In this document: one piece after another, positions 24,619-35,685 of the stretch
Layout of the letters: the number at the start of each line of letters is the position of its first letter
Position numbering within the stretch: position 1 is the stretch's first letter
From: Axinella damicornis
Taxonomy: Eukaryota; Porifera; Demospongiae; Axinellida; Axinellidae
DNA: 64,000 nucleotides
NCBI GenBank assembly: GCA_963931865.1
Contig: OZ007505.1
Location: forward strand, 21,118,074 to 21,182,073
Reading direction: 5' to 3'
Notes under the pieces: generated by a model
Told to the model about the DNA's origin: nothing
Databases searched by the model: none
The model's input: the letters and a program-made list of their open reading frames with translations, nothing else
Made by a program: the position numbers and the translations under genes

Positions 24619-27600
24619 ATGAGTGTTACTGTACCAGTCGGTCTCAGTGAACTCTTAGAGGAGTTTGCCGTCTCGGTTTTGAGGGAAAAGCCAGCAGATT
24701 TGGTCGAGTTTGCAGCGCGTTACTTCAACGACCTCCACTCGTCGCGGGAACAAGAGGGAAGGCAGCAGACTGCAGCTGTCGTCTCAGAGCTTGCCAACAC
24801 CGCTGAAGTCGAGATGGACGCTGAAGGTGATCTTCAGGCTTTCTGTTTGCCCCCTACGTATATCTATGATTTTCATGTAGGACTGTCAACTACACCCTTT
24901 TGAGTGTGGTTCCTACTTTGAAACTTATTAATCTTCTGGACATAGTATAGATGTCAGGTATCACCACACCTCACTGTCTAAGTGTGCTGACACAGACTCT
25001 ACCTTGTACGCAGACATGTATAAAAACTATTCATCTTGTCTCTTCTCCTCTAGGATCTGGTGACGAGATTGAGCCTCCCCAGTCCTACAGGGACAGCATG
25101 AATCGACGGAGGAAGTCCGTGTTTGCTGAGTCCTATGAACCAGGGGAAGAGAATGCTGCGGTCGAAAAGGTCATCAATCTTCTTTACCACATCTCAGACC
25201 AGTTGCTGATGTTCAGTTGTGGGCTGCCATATCATGACATGCTTGTATGGTGATGTCACAGCAGCAATCTCATGGTCAACTAGTGGTACTAGTGCACTTA
25301 GATTGCTGTGTTATAAAACTAGTGGCTGCCGGAATATCGTTTATCCACAGGTGCATGATCTGCTGAAGCTTTCATGTTCTAACTTTGCAAGTTCTGTAGT
25401 TGAAGGCCATGTGGATCTTGCCTGGTTGTTATGACAACTGTAATTAGCCAAGAACTTGTACTATGCAGATTACACTGTCATGAATGTCGTCATTCATCCT
25501 CAGATTGTGCATCCAAAATCAGACGAACAACGCCAGAGATTGGTGAAGGCTGTGGAGAAGATGTTTCTGTTTCGGACTCTGGACCAGGTAGTAAACCAGA
25601 AGTAAGATAGATTTCTCAGAAGCTCCAACCCTCCCGTTCTAAGTCCACCCCTGCCCAGTTTCATAAAACTTGCAGTGTACTGTACTGGAGGTGGGAGGCG
25701 TACACAGGAATGGGCTTCAAACAGGCTCAAGTCTTCCCACCTATTTTCAAAGTGTGTTATGTGTTAGTGAGCATGATAGCAACGGGATTGCTGTCCGCAT
25801 GTTGTTCCAGCTGGGTTAGTGTGTCTTCCCATGCTGTATGGCGGCTTGCTGTCCCAAACTTGTGGACAGCTGAATGCATAATCCTGACTTCTGTCTGTTG
25901 TTTTGAGGATGCGTACACTCCTTTAACTTTCTCTTTCAATACTGAGTAATCAAAATCAGGGGGCGAGACAGCCTGGAAGCCAAACCGGTCTTACTTGGAG
26001 TACCATTTTAGTATACACATGAAATCTTGATTTTATCCTCACTTAGCGACCAATGTACTTCCTACACCAGTGACATCACACAATGTACTTTCTACACCAG
26101 TGACATCACACAATGTGTACTTTCTACACCAGTGACATCACACAATGTGTACTTTCTACACCAGTGACATCACACAATGTGTACTTTCTACACCAGTGAC
26201 ATCACACAATGTATACTTCCTACACCAGTAACATCACACACTCCGGAATGACCTAGTACATTCTCTAGTGTACAGCACATGCAGACATTTCGGTGTACCA
26301 GTCCAGCAGTTTGCAAGTGTGCATATTGCACCTCGTAATGGTACCGATTTACAGTCTAATTGGACATTACTTACTGGAGATTACTAGAGATTACTGGGGA
26401 TTACTGGGGATTACTGTGGATTAGTAGAGATTACTAGAGATCTAGAGATTACTGCAGATTGCTAAAAATGACAAATCATTATGTAGTGTTGGATGCCATA
26501 AGCGGTTTTTGACTCACCATTCCTGATTCTCAAGTTCAGGCATCCAACACTAAACAAGGTAGGGTTTAGGAGTGAACAGTTTATATCAGCATTGATCTTT
26601 TGGGTAGAGTCTTGGCTACATTCTCGTAGGAACGGTAGGATCACACATTCCTTTCTCTGCTATAGCCCAGATAAGGCAAGGTAGGCTACCCACTACACAT
26701 GACTGTATTATGTATACTGAAAGTGGTTGAGTAGCGATAGAATCTCAGTTATTCTTGGCAGTGTATCTTATGCATCATTGTGTTTCCATAGGAACAGACT
26801 ACGGAGGTGTTGGACGCCATGTTTGAGAAGAAGGTGAGCAAACTGAGATGACAATTGGCCGGTCATACAATGAAGAGGTTCTTGGGTATGTTGGTCCAGT
26901 GATGGAGGACTCATATGGCTGGGTGATCAGATCATGAGAATTGAAGTCAGCAGTCATGATGTGGAGATGTTGTCTTGGTGATTTCCATGGTCTGCATGAT
27001 TGACTGTGGAGCAATTGATTGCAGTGTTGTCTTGTTGTCTTGTTGTCTTGTTGTCTTGAGGCATGATAAGTGGAAAGAACTACCAAATTTACACAGAAAT
27101 GTGTTTGCCCACCTGTAGGTGCTGCCTGGCGAGCATGTAATTGACCAGGGGGATGATGGAGATAACTTCTATGTCATTGATGCGTACGTTGGTGTAATAG
27201 ATCCATGTCATTGATGCGTACGTTGGTATAATAGATCTACATCATTGATACGTATATTGGATCTACGTCATTGATACATATATTGGTATAATAGATCTAC
27301 GTCAATGATGCATGCGTACTGGTGCAGTATTGTCCTATACATCTACAACATTGACGTGTACATTATAGTTGGTGGGGCATACCTTAGACGTCAACACCCC
27401 CAGACGATGTATAGGCATTATTATATCAGCCAGTGATTGGAGTATGTATATTGTCTGTACGCTGGTCAAAACAGTCCATTGTGTGTCCATTTGGGAAGGG
27501 TGGGCGAGTAAAGGAGATTTGTCTTTCTCTGTTCACAGAGGGACGTTCGATGTGTATGTGTCAGCGGACGGAGCCGAGCCTAAACTGGTATGCATAATTA

Positions 27601-30600
27601 TATGTAAACAGTATGGTAGAGTGATTCCACTGTTACCGCACCTTCTCCGGGCTCATCGAGCATGCATGCAGTCCTCACAACTACATAACATCATGTCTAT
27701 GCGGCTGAGCTGATGGGTCATTGACAATCTGTTGATGTCCACTTAAGATGCAATGGGGGAGGAATGTTCCGGAAGTGTTGATTGCCACTTGGTTGATCGA
27801 TCCCCCTCCAGGTATTCAACTATGACAATCAGGGAAGCTTTGGAGAGCTTGCGCTGATGTACAACACTCCAAGGTAAGTACTTTCTGCTACAAGGCACCA
27901 TGTTTAGCGCCTACGCAGAGAGCAAAAAGTGATTGAATGATTTTAACCTGACCCAGCTGTTATGAAGCGGGACATTGGTTTAGAATTAGTTATCCTCCCC
28001 AAACAATTTGCCTATTACATCACCTAACATGCCCTAACCGCTATTGTGCTGGTCTGAGTCACATGACCTATATTAGTGCACCAATCAGATGTGAGCATTT
28101 TAAACTACTGTGGTACGATTCATCTAGCTAAATCGTGTGCATATATCTACCAGGGAAAGAGCCATTTGGGTGGCTGGTGGCCGAGTGGTTAAAGCATTCG
28201 ACTGCCAATCGAAAGGTTGCAGGTTCGAATCCCACCATTGCCATAGGAGATTTTCTTTCTCCTAGGAGTTGACTCATCTCTACCCTAAAAAATGAGTAAG
28301 TGTGTTCTTGAAGGCGTTTCACCTGAAATAGTTCACACCGCATCCTTCGGAGGGGATGTAAAGCCGTCGGTCCTGGGGGACCTGGGTTCTTAGGCTCTGC
28401 CTTCTCCAGGCCCTCGTTAGCCACCATTGTGGTAAACCCAACCCCTCAAGGGTAGTCAAGTTCAAGTTCAAGTTCAAGCCCTTTGCTTCATCTCAGGTTG
28501 CTAACCTTCCTCTCAAATATCCTTTGGGTATCATGTGGCTCGTTAAGGTGGAGTCACTCCAGCAGACACTAACAAGGGGAGCTTAATTTAACTCTTTAGG
28601 GCCCAAATTTCTTTCTCTAGGTCATTTTCAGTCTATAGAACACTTAAACATACCCTAATTTCTGTTCCCTGGCGTTGCTGGGCTTGAAACTGCTCACACA
28701 GGCAATTTTAGCTACACTAAGCATATACGTGACTTAACCACACCCACCAACTAACGAACTTGCAATCAAGCATCTCGAGAAGTGGCCAACCTGCCGTAGC
28801 TAAAAAACGGACCATGAACACTGGAAATGGAGGGCCTACAAGGCAAGACAGCTACTTTCTAAGTCCATTTATGCCAAAAACAGCGGAAATGACCCTCCCA
28901 GTGCCGACCAATACCTTTCTACCGTGGAGCCCAGACACGGCCATGCTGTTTGCACCCTCCGGGTGCACCCACCCACCTCCCCCTGTCCCGCCCTTCTGCT
29001 GTCGCAGAACCTATCTCCCAAGGACATTGCCGGATGTGACATCATGAAGCTGAAAGTCTCATGACGCCATATAGTGTCATTAGGTGGGAAAGGGTTAACT
29101 AACTCCTCGTTACTCCTGAGTAAAATTTTAATGTCCTCCCTAGTTCTCTTGTTCCATGTGGTACCATGGTGGGTGTAACCATCTTGTAAGTACAGATGTT
29201 TACAGTAAACAATGCTAATCAATGGTTTAGTGTACTGTAACTGTGTGGACCAATCATGATATCAGGAGGAGCTGATGCCAATGCAATGTAAACAAACTTC
29301 CACTTGGGGCCGGCCAAGGACTGCTTCAGTCTTTAGTATTTCTAGCGTAGCTAATTCTGTATTCAACCAGCTAATGAAGACTACAGCACTGTAGTTGAAA
29401 TGTTGGCAATGACAAGCGTTTGAAATGAAAGTCCTGAACTGTACCGTAGCTATGACGTACCCTCTTGGTTTACCAACAGGGCTGCCACTGTTATTGCAAC
29501 GTCTCAGGCCGTGTTGTGGGCTCTGGTGAGTTTGTTTGTGCTAGTTTGCGTATCTTTCCTGTGACTGTTTTTTTTCTTCAACATTGAAAGGAGCTAGTGA
29601 CAGTTTATGACGTTGTGTGTCATGTGGTTCTTGTTCCGCAGGACCGACAGATATTCAAGAGAATCATCTGTGGCTCTGCCAGTCGCAAGGTTTGAAACAG
29701 TCAACCACTTTGGTTCTTTGTTGATTGATTTCAGTTCTGGTTGAACCTTGCACTTACTAGGGCTCCAACGACAAGGGAATTTCCCTACCAACTAATTGGC
29801 TTCCAGTTTGTGCCACTAATCAACCAATTGGCTACTAATTGAGGAATGTCATCACTGGCTGTACACAGCACAGTTGTTTCACTGCATGACATCACTTGCA
29901 AGCTTTGGAGAGAGAGAATAATCCACAGAAAAAATTCTGGGACCAGCTGGGAATCGAACCCAAGACCTTCTCAGAAGGTCTTGGGTTCGATTCCCAGCTG
30001 GTCCCAGAATTTTTTCTGTGGATTATTCTCTCTCTCCAAAGCTTGCATCCAACACCTGCCTGCATAGAACCTGACGCATGACATCACTTGTTCAACACAC
30101 TAGCAACTCTGCATGCTACGGAGTTAGGCTGGCCCTCTCGACTAGTTGACATGCAAGTCTAGTCTTGTTCCCAGACCCCGAACATGCACCAGGTGTGTGT
30201 TCGGAGTCTGGGAATGAGACTAATGCCTGACCTCGACTTAGTTCTCCTTGTATAAGTATTGAGACCTTGTACCAGCTAGCTTTTCTGATAAGGAAGTTAA
30301 ATGGTGAGTGTCTGCATTTATTGGTTTCTTTCAGAGGCAAATATACCAGTCTTTCTTGGAGTCTGTGCCTATGCTGAAATCACTTGAGGTAGGTATGCAA
30401 TGCTATGCTATAGTCGGCTACCCTGGTGTTGTTTTCTGAGCGTGTGTCTGTGCTGTTTGGTGTCTGTGCTGTTTCGTGTCTGAGTTTGTCCGTCTGTGTC
30501 TTGCTAGCCCTATGAGCTAATGAACCTGGCGGACGCACTGGAAAGAAGGTACTACTCGGATGGAGAGTGCGTCATCAAGCAAGTAAGTATCATGTGTTTT

Positions 30601-31488
30601 TTTTTCTTCTGGAGTTGAGATGAGGGCATTTTGGGTACAGTCAAACCCTTGGGAACAATAAGTGTGTCATGATTAGTGGGGCGTCCCCATCAATTTGGAC
30701 TAGCCAAGGTCAGAGTCCTTTATTATGGGCTCCACTGTAGATCATAACTGTGTGCAGCAAGTAGTCTATAGTATATATATGCCTTGAACGTTGCTCCGTC
30801 TATCTATTTATCTTTCTCTCCATCTATCTGTATTGATTTATCGTTTCCTCCATTCCAGGGGGACACCGCAGACGCCTTCTACATTGTTGAGGAGGGGAGT
30901 GTGGTGATCACGAAAGACGACCCGGTATATCTGAGCTATAGTTTACTAATCTAATGCATCTTGGGTTCAACCACACTCATACCTGGCATATCTCAGGCCA
31001 GCATTGGTTATTGTATCTAGTATACTGCATGTTGACCTCCACAGAAGATTGTGTTACAAGAGCTTTGTAAACTCTCACGTCTGGAGCATCCAACAGCTTT
31101 GAGAAATATGTGCACCTCACCCCTAGAAAGTTCCTTTCAGGAAGATTGACATCCTAGCCTAACCCACACCTAACTAACACTAGTGGAGGCACATGGTTTA
31201 ATATAAGGTTAAGGCTGGGCAGGCATTTTTAGGTTCAAGTTAGCCTCATTCCCAGGCCATCGCCCAGCTTTCGAGGCTAAGTTGAAGTCCTTCTCAGTTC
31301 TCCCTACCAAATAAGGATCTGTGTGTACCGGGTTTTGGGTGTTTGCCAGCAGTGCAAGCTATCAAGGAACCTGCAGTGGTTTTATCCCTGAGGAGTTCCC
31401 AAGAGAAGGAAAAGAACATTGTCCTCCATTTCTTGGTCCTGCGAACAAGGCCAATTTTAAACCAGGTCCCCTGGGACTAATGGATTGA

Positions 31489-31519
<31 letters not shown>

Positions 31520-32669
31520 ACACACACATGCCAGAACAATCCTGGTAGCAGTGTGGAATTAAGCACATGCACAAGAGGGCAATATTTTGGAGGTACGTGT
31601 ATAAGTGACAGCCATCTCTACATGAACACAATCTTCATCATGGCTCCATGATTCCCTCTTCGCAGAGCTGGCGCTAATAGCCAACAAGCCAAGAGCAGCC
31701 TCTGCACACGCCATAGGAGATGTCACTTGTGCCAGTAAGTAGTGTCATGGGAGAGGTCTGTGTGCAAGAGTAGGGTCATGGGAGAGGTCTGTGTGCACGA
31801 CTATGGTCATGGGAGAGGTCTGTGTGCAAGAGTAGGGTCATGGGAGAGGTCTGTGTGCACGACTATGGTCATGGGAGAGGTCTGTGTGCAAGAGTAGTGT
31901 CATGGGAGAGGTCTGTGTGCAAGAGTAGGGTCATGGGAGAGGTCTGTGTGCACGACTATGGTCATGGGAGAGGTCTGTGTGCAAGAGTAGTGTCATGGGA
32001 GAGGTCTGTGTGCAAGAGTAGGGTCATGGGAGAGGTCTGTGTGCAAGACTATGGTCATGGGAGAGGTCTGTGTGCAAGAGTAGTGTCATGGGAGAGGTCT
32101 GTGTGCAAGACTGGGGTCATGGGAGAGGTCTGTGTGCAAGAGTAGGGTCATGGGAGAGGTCTGTGTGCACGACTATGGTCATGGGAGAGGTCTGTGTGCA
32201 AGAGTAGTGTCATGGGAGAGGTCTGTGTGCAAGAGTAGTGTCATGGGAGAGGTCTGTGTGCATGACTGGGAGAGGTCTGTGTGCAAGACTATGTTCTCTG
32301 TGCACCGCCCCATCTCCTATCCCACCCCATCTCCTATCCCACCCTGCACTTGCACTCTCCCTCATTCATTTCCTTCCCTCCCTCCCTCCTCCCTCCGTCC
32401 CTTCTTCCCTCCCTCCATCCTTGCCTCCCTCCATCCTTCCCTCCATCCTTCCCTCCCATCTTCCCTCATTTTCCCTCCCTCACTCCCTCCCTCCCTCCCT
32501 CCCTCCCTCCCTCCCTCCCTCACTTCCTCCCTACCTAGTACTTGAAGTGGGAGCATTTGAACGGCTCCTTGGCCCCTGCATGAACGTAATGAAGCGAAAC
32601 TTCCAGCACTATGAGGAGCAACTGATGCAGCTCTTTGGGACCACACTTGACATCACTGATACCCGTTAA
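24619..32669 (+). CDS. PRKAR2: cAMP-dependent protein kinase type II regulatory subunit
   Basis: Fifteen exons join in phase: 24619-24826, 25054-25169, 25504-25587, 26792-26833, 27119-27183, 27539-27587, 27812-27873, 29480-29525, 29642-29689, 30335-30388, 30508-30582, 30859-30924, 31535-31592, 31666-31734 and 32539-32669, giving 390 residues. It binds and inhibits PKA catalytic subunits and releases them on cAMP binding. Residues 1-45 form the RIIa dimerisation/AKAP-docking domain ([20 protein letters not shown]). The inhibitor site is RRRKSVFAE, with a phosphorylatable Ser, which makes it type II. Two cAMP-binding domains follow, each with its phosphate-binding cassette: [16 protein letters not shown] in A and [19 protein letters not shown] in B. 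The tail [16 protein letters not shown] is conserved. Exon 31535-31592 was placed by phase and by its TRGQYFG end. Confidence 0.96.
26046..26245. repeat. 31-base tandem repeat in PRKAR2 intron 3
   Basis: About six copies of TACTTTCTACACCAGTGACA plus a CATCACACAATG linker. Confidence 0.9.
26369..26460. repeat. Short GGATTACT-type tandem repeat
   Basis: About ten imperfect copies of the 10-base unit GATTACTGGG or GATTACTAGA in PRKAR2 intron 3. Confidence 0.85.
27174..27325. repeat. Tandem repeat containing the PRKAR2 exon 5 donor
   Basis: About five decaying copies of CATTGATGCGTACGTTGGTATAATAGATCTA plus a short linker. The first copy holds the functional donor GATGC|GTACGT and the second repeats it exactly. 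Confidence 0.8.
28169..28478 (+). mobile_element. tRNA-derived SINE
   Basis: The head has a perfect A box TGGCCGAGTGG (28178-28188) and B box GGTTCGAATCC (28222-28232). The anticodon-arm region resembles a serine-type tRNA. A non-tRNA body of about 200 bases follows (CACCGCATCCTTCGGAGGGG), then a TCAAGT tandem tail. It lies in PRKAR2 intron 7. The minus-strand frame [10 protein letters not shown] is the usual reading through such B boxes and is not a gene. Confidence 0.85.
29897..30047. repeat. Perfect 151-base hairpin with tRNA-like B box
   Basis: Two 75-base arms are exact reverse complements around a single C at 29972. Each arm carries GGGTTCGATTCCCAGC, a B-box-like motif, next to AGAAGGTCTTGGG. 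It lies in PRKAR2 intron 9. Confidence 0.9.
30158..30223. mobile_element. TAGTCTTGTTCCCAGAC inverted-repeat element
   Basis: Ends TAGTCTTGTTCCCAGAC and GTCTGGGAATGAGACTA enclose about 30 bases. Flanking 9-mers match only partly. Confidence 0.65.
31735..32290. repeat. 32-base minisatellite starting at a PRKAR2 donor
   Basis: About 17 copies of GTCATGGGAGAGGTCTGTGT plus GCAAGAGTAGGG or GCACGACTATGG. It begins immediately after the exon 31666-31734 donor. The copies fall into two alternating subtypes, so it grew by duplicating dimers. Confidence 0.93.
32370..32530. repeat. CCCT-rich pyrimidine tract before the last PRKAR2 exon
   Basis: (CCCT)n forms an unusually long polypyrimidine tract ending at the acceptor CTACCTAG at 32538. 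Confidence 0.85.
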
Positions 32670-33588
32670 CCAGCGTCTCTAAGACACAACATAGTCACAC
32701 AGAATATATTATTATTATTATTGTAAAGTTTTTGTTTAGCAATTTACAAAGCTAGTTTATACACGTAGCGCATTGGTGCTGACTCACTATGAAGCCTACA
32801 TCATACTAGTCTTGCTTTACACAGCATGTCTTACTATTGTAAACGCATAGCGTGCTACGCTGTCACTTTGCTGTGTACCTAGTGTAATCAACTTCAAATT
32901 CCAACCCTTCCAAGGATTGTTTTAATTAACTGGCTGTATTGTCAAATTCTTTTATTCATGCATTACTCCTGTTAGGTTGTATACAACAAACAATTATACT
33001 CTTCAGTTGTTTGGTCTTTCTTGTGTGGGAATAAATTTATAATGCATGACACTGTGATTATGTTGAACACAGAAAATGTGACTTTACTTTGCAAGTGGTC
33101 TCACGGGCTTATAAGAAAGATGTTGCCACCTCCAATTAAATGTCAAACGGGAATCAGGTATATGCAGGGCACATTCAAATTCCTGCTTCTATGCTCCTGT
33201 CCTGCTGCAGCACATGCACTCAAATCTATTGATGTGTCTGCAGATGTGAGTGTATTTCCATACATGCATGCACTACCTGTGTAGTGGGTCTAGTTAATTG
33301 CATCTTCCGGCCATGCTGTGATTGACTCAATCGGTATACCCTATAGCCTGCTGGCAACAGGGCTAAGTGCTGGGCATGCAAGATAGGTGCACTGTATAAT
33401 TATTATAGTAAAAGTGAGGGGGCAATCGTCATAATTATGGTAATATTGATGATGACTATGAGGACATTGTGTTACAAAAATATATTATATGGGTGGAAAG
33501 ATAACATACTGTGTCAACTATGTTAACCTTATAAGAGATGCAGCAAGCACAGTCATACGTATGTACATTGTCAATGTACGTGGTTATA
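32670..33588. other. Convergent 3' spacer between PRKAR2 and the EGF-domain gene
   Basis: AT-rich with ATT repeats near 32709-32721. No conserved ORF or RNA gene is seen. Confidence 0.55.
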
Positions 33589-35395
33589 TTATATGCTGGT
33601 GCCAGCGTTCAGTGTCACTTCAGCGATATTCGTGAGGGTCTGAATCACAAGGGTGGCCCTCACTGTCCCGATCTTCACCTTGTTCTCAAGGGTCAGGAGG
33701 CCACGTTCTGCCTCCGGTCTGTTCACATTGTAGTCCACCTTCCACGTCAACTGCAGTGGAGGATCAGAGGAATCTGTGACCCTGTAGTCTGAATAGGAAG
33801 TGTGTGCCACTTGGGACAAAAGATGTGTTTTTTAATGGTTGTTTCTTGGGACAGGAGGCGTGCAATTCTTACTGAAGCGAGTGGAGAGGGAGGAGAAATG
33901 TAATTATTGCATAATCATCTTGCTGTACAAACCATAATACAATGCGGGACTCTAGTGTCAAATTTTAGTCTTAATTACACTTCATTTAGGTCATGATAGA
34001 GAGAGAAGTACCTTTGCAACAGGGCCTTGATTGACCTCGTTACGGTCCACAATTTGGAGGTTGACATCCGCCAAGACATTGGCTGTCACTTCCATCAGAT
34101 TAGTTGCCACCAAGTCTATCACTGTGTTACTAGGCGGCAGCGGAATAGGGTAACCACCATACTGTCTATTCAGCAGTTCAACAGTCTGGGAAATGAAGTT
34201 TGAGGTGCCAGTATTATACTACTGTTGCTATATACTTGATATTATGTAGGCTCCATGGAAGACTTGTCCTAGTTCTAGCCTCGTTCCCAGGCCTTCCACA
34301 CCTCCAGTTTTTGATCACTTGCAGTATGCACTAAAACTGCAAGCGATCAAAAACTGGAGGCGTAGAAGGCCTGGGAACAAGGCTATCCCAATCTCACAAC
34401 AGACCTGACCCAGTTCCATGACAGAGCTATTCCAGTTCCATGGCAGAGCTACCCCAGTTCCATGACACGTAGCTATAGCTAATCGACTTTGTTGATAATA
34501 GTGATGGCAATTGGCTCATGCAATGCTGATTAAATCATTGTGCCCTTACCTTCTGTTCATTTCCCAAAAACTCTAAAAAACAGGTTGATCCCGCAGCTGG
34601 AATAAAGCATGAGAGTGGGAAGAAAAGATATGCATATAAGCTGTGAGCAATAATATGACGCTTTCATGATTGATCTTACGTGTACGGCATGTTGTACCGG
34701 ACCAGCATGGGTTGCACATGCACATCCCGGTTGCAGCATGGCAGGGGTTGCCCTGCCCACATGAGCAGTTTCGAGAACACTCGGAGCCCCACCTTCCTCC
34801 CGGGCATACTGAATACATTAGTATGTGTGTGTGAATGAGAATGTATGTTTTAGCTAATATCACACAGCAAGTCATTGAGTGTGAGGGCTAATGAAACAGA
34901 CTGTGTACAGCGTAGAGTAGCAGAAATAACTGGCAGACGTGATCAATTTTCTTCATGAAATGTACTTCTCCCTGCATACCTTCGCAGTTTTGCAAGTCGT
35001 CACTCAGCTGCATGCCGGACGGACACATGCACATTGGGCCCATGGTTGTGTCGGTACAGTTGTGACTGCAGCCAGCACTGGAGCAGTCTGCAGAACCTAA
35101 ACGGGCAGTGAGAGTACTATGCCGTCAACAGGCTAAGGGAAGTCGATAATGAACAAAGTTGATACAGAGAAAAGCACAAGATTGCATGGAAGATTTACTC
35201 GAAGCCCTGCATGTTTTATACTAGCTTGCACTGCAATCACTGTGCAATCTCAACTCACGTACCACTTCCACTAGCACTGCCACTAAAAGCGACGGTTCCG
35301 TTGGCCGACGCTTCGGTAACATTGTTAGCCTGCTGTGCGCTTGTCCCCCCCATGCACAGTAGGCACACCGCCAAACACAGAGCTATCCTTTCCAT
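33589..35395 (-). CDS. Small secreted EGF-domain protein
   Basis: Exons: 35263-35395, 34980-35096, 34680-34808, 34550-34596 and 34012-34185 join in phase; the last, 33589 to about 33790, does not join cleanly, so one acceptor or small exon is unresolved. The N-terminus MERIALCLAVCLLCMGGTSA is a signal peptide. Next comes an EGF-like domain (CSSAGCSHNC ... MCMCPSGMQL), then a second Cys-rich module of the MEGF/laminin-EGF type (CPGGRWGSECSRNCSCGQGN). A 58-residue segment (TVIDLVATNLMEVTANVLAD) and a beta-rich C-terminus follow, without an obvious membrane anchor. It is probably an extracellular adhesion or matrix protein of about 270 residues. No orthologue is assigned. Confidence 0.78.
34276..34385. 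mobile_element. TAGCCTCGTTCCCAGGC hairpin element, 110 bases
   Basis: Near-perfect inverted repeat: TAGCCTCGTTCCCAGGCCTT at the left, AAGGCCTGGGAACAAGGCTA at the right, with matching CTGGAGG and CGATCAAAAACTGG internal arms. It lies in an intron of the EGF-domain gene. Confidence 0.85.
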
Positions 35396-35685
35396 CTTCC
35401 GAACTTGTAGGGTAACGCCCCTCTTTCGTACTGAATACTTGTACGGCTTCGGCAGGTTACGCCCCCTTCTGGTGAACTGTCGCGCCACTTGGGATCTGAA
35501 AGACAGACGACAACCTTCCCGCATGCAAAGAAAAAAAACGCAGTGCAGAAATAAATGCGCGCGTGTTTATTTGTGTTACCGTGGAAAAGGTCGGTAAACA
35601 CTCGTACTTCCCCTTTCGTCTACCCAGCTCCTGTAATTTGCATCTTATTATTAGCGTTCCACGTGCGTACTACGAGTTTTCCAAA
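35396..35685. promoter_or_regulatory. Divergent promoter of the EGF-domain gene and SNRPF
   Basis: 290 bases separate the two start codons. No TATA box near either start. Confidence 0.55.

Noticed and set aside
28169..28243. Functional tRNA-Ser gene
   Set aside because: A and B boxes are perfect, but the acceptor and T stems do not pair, the variable arm is missing and the sequence continues into a SINE body.
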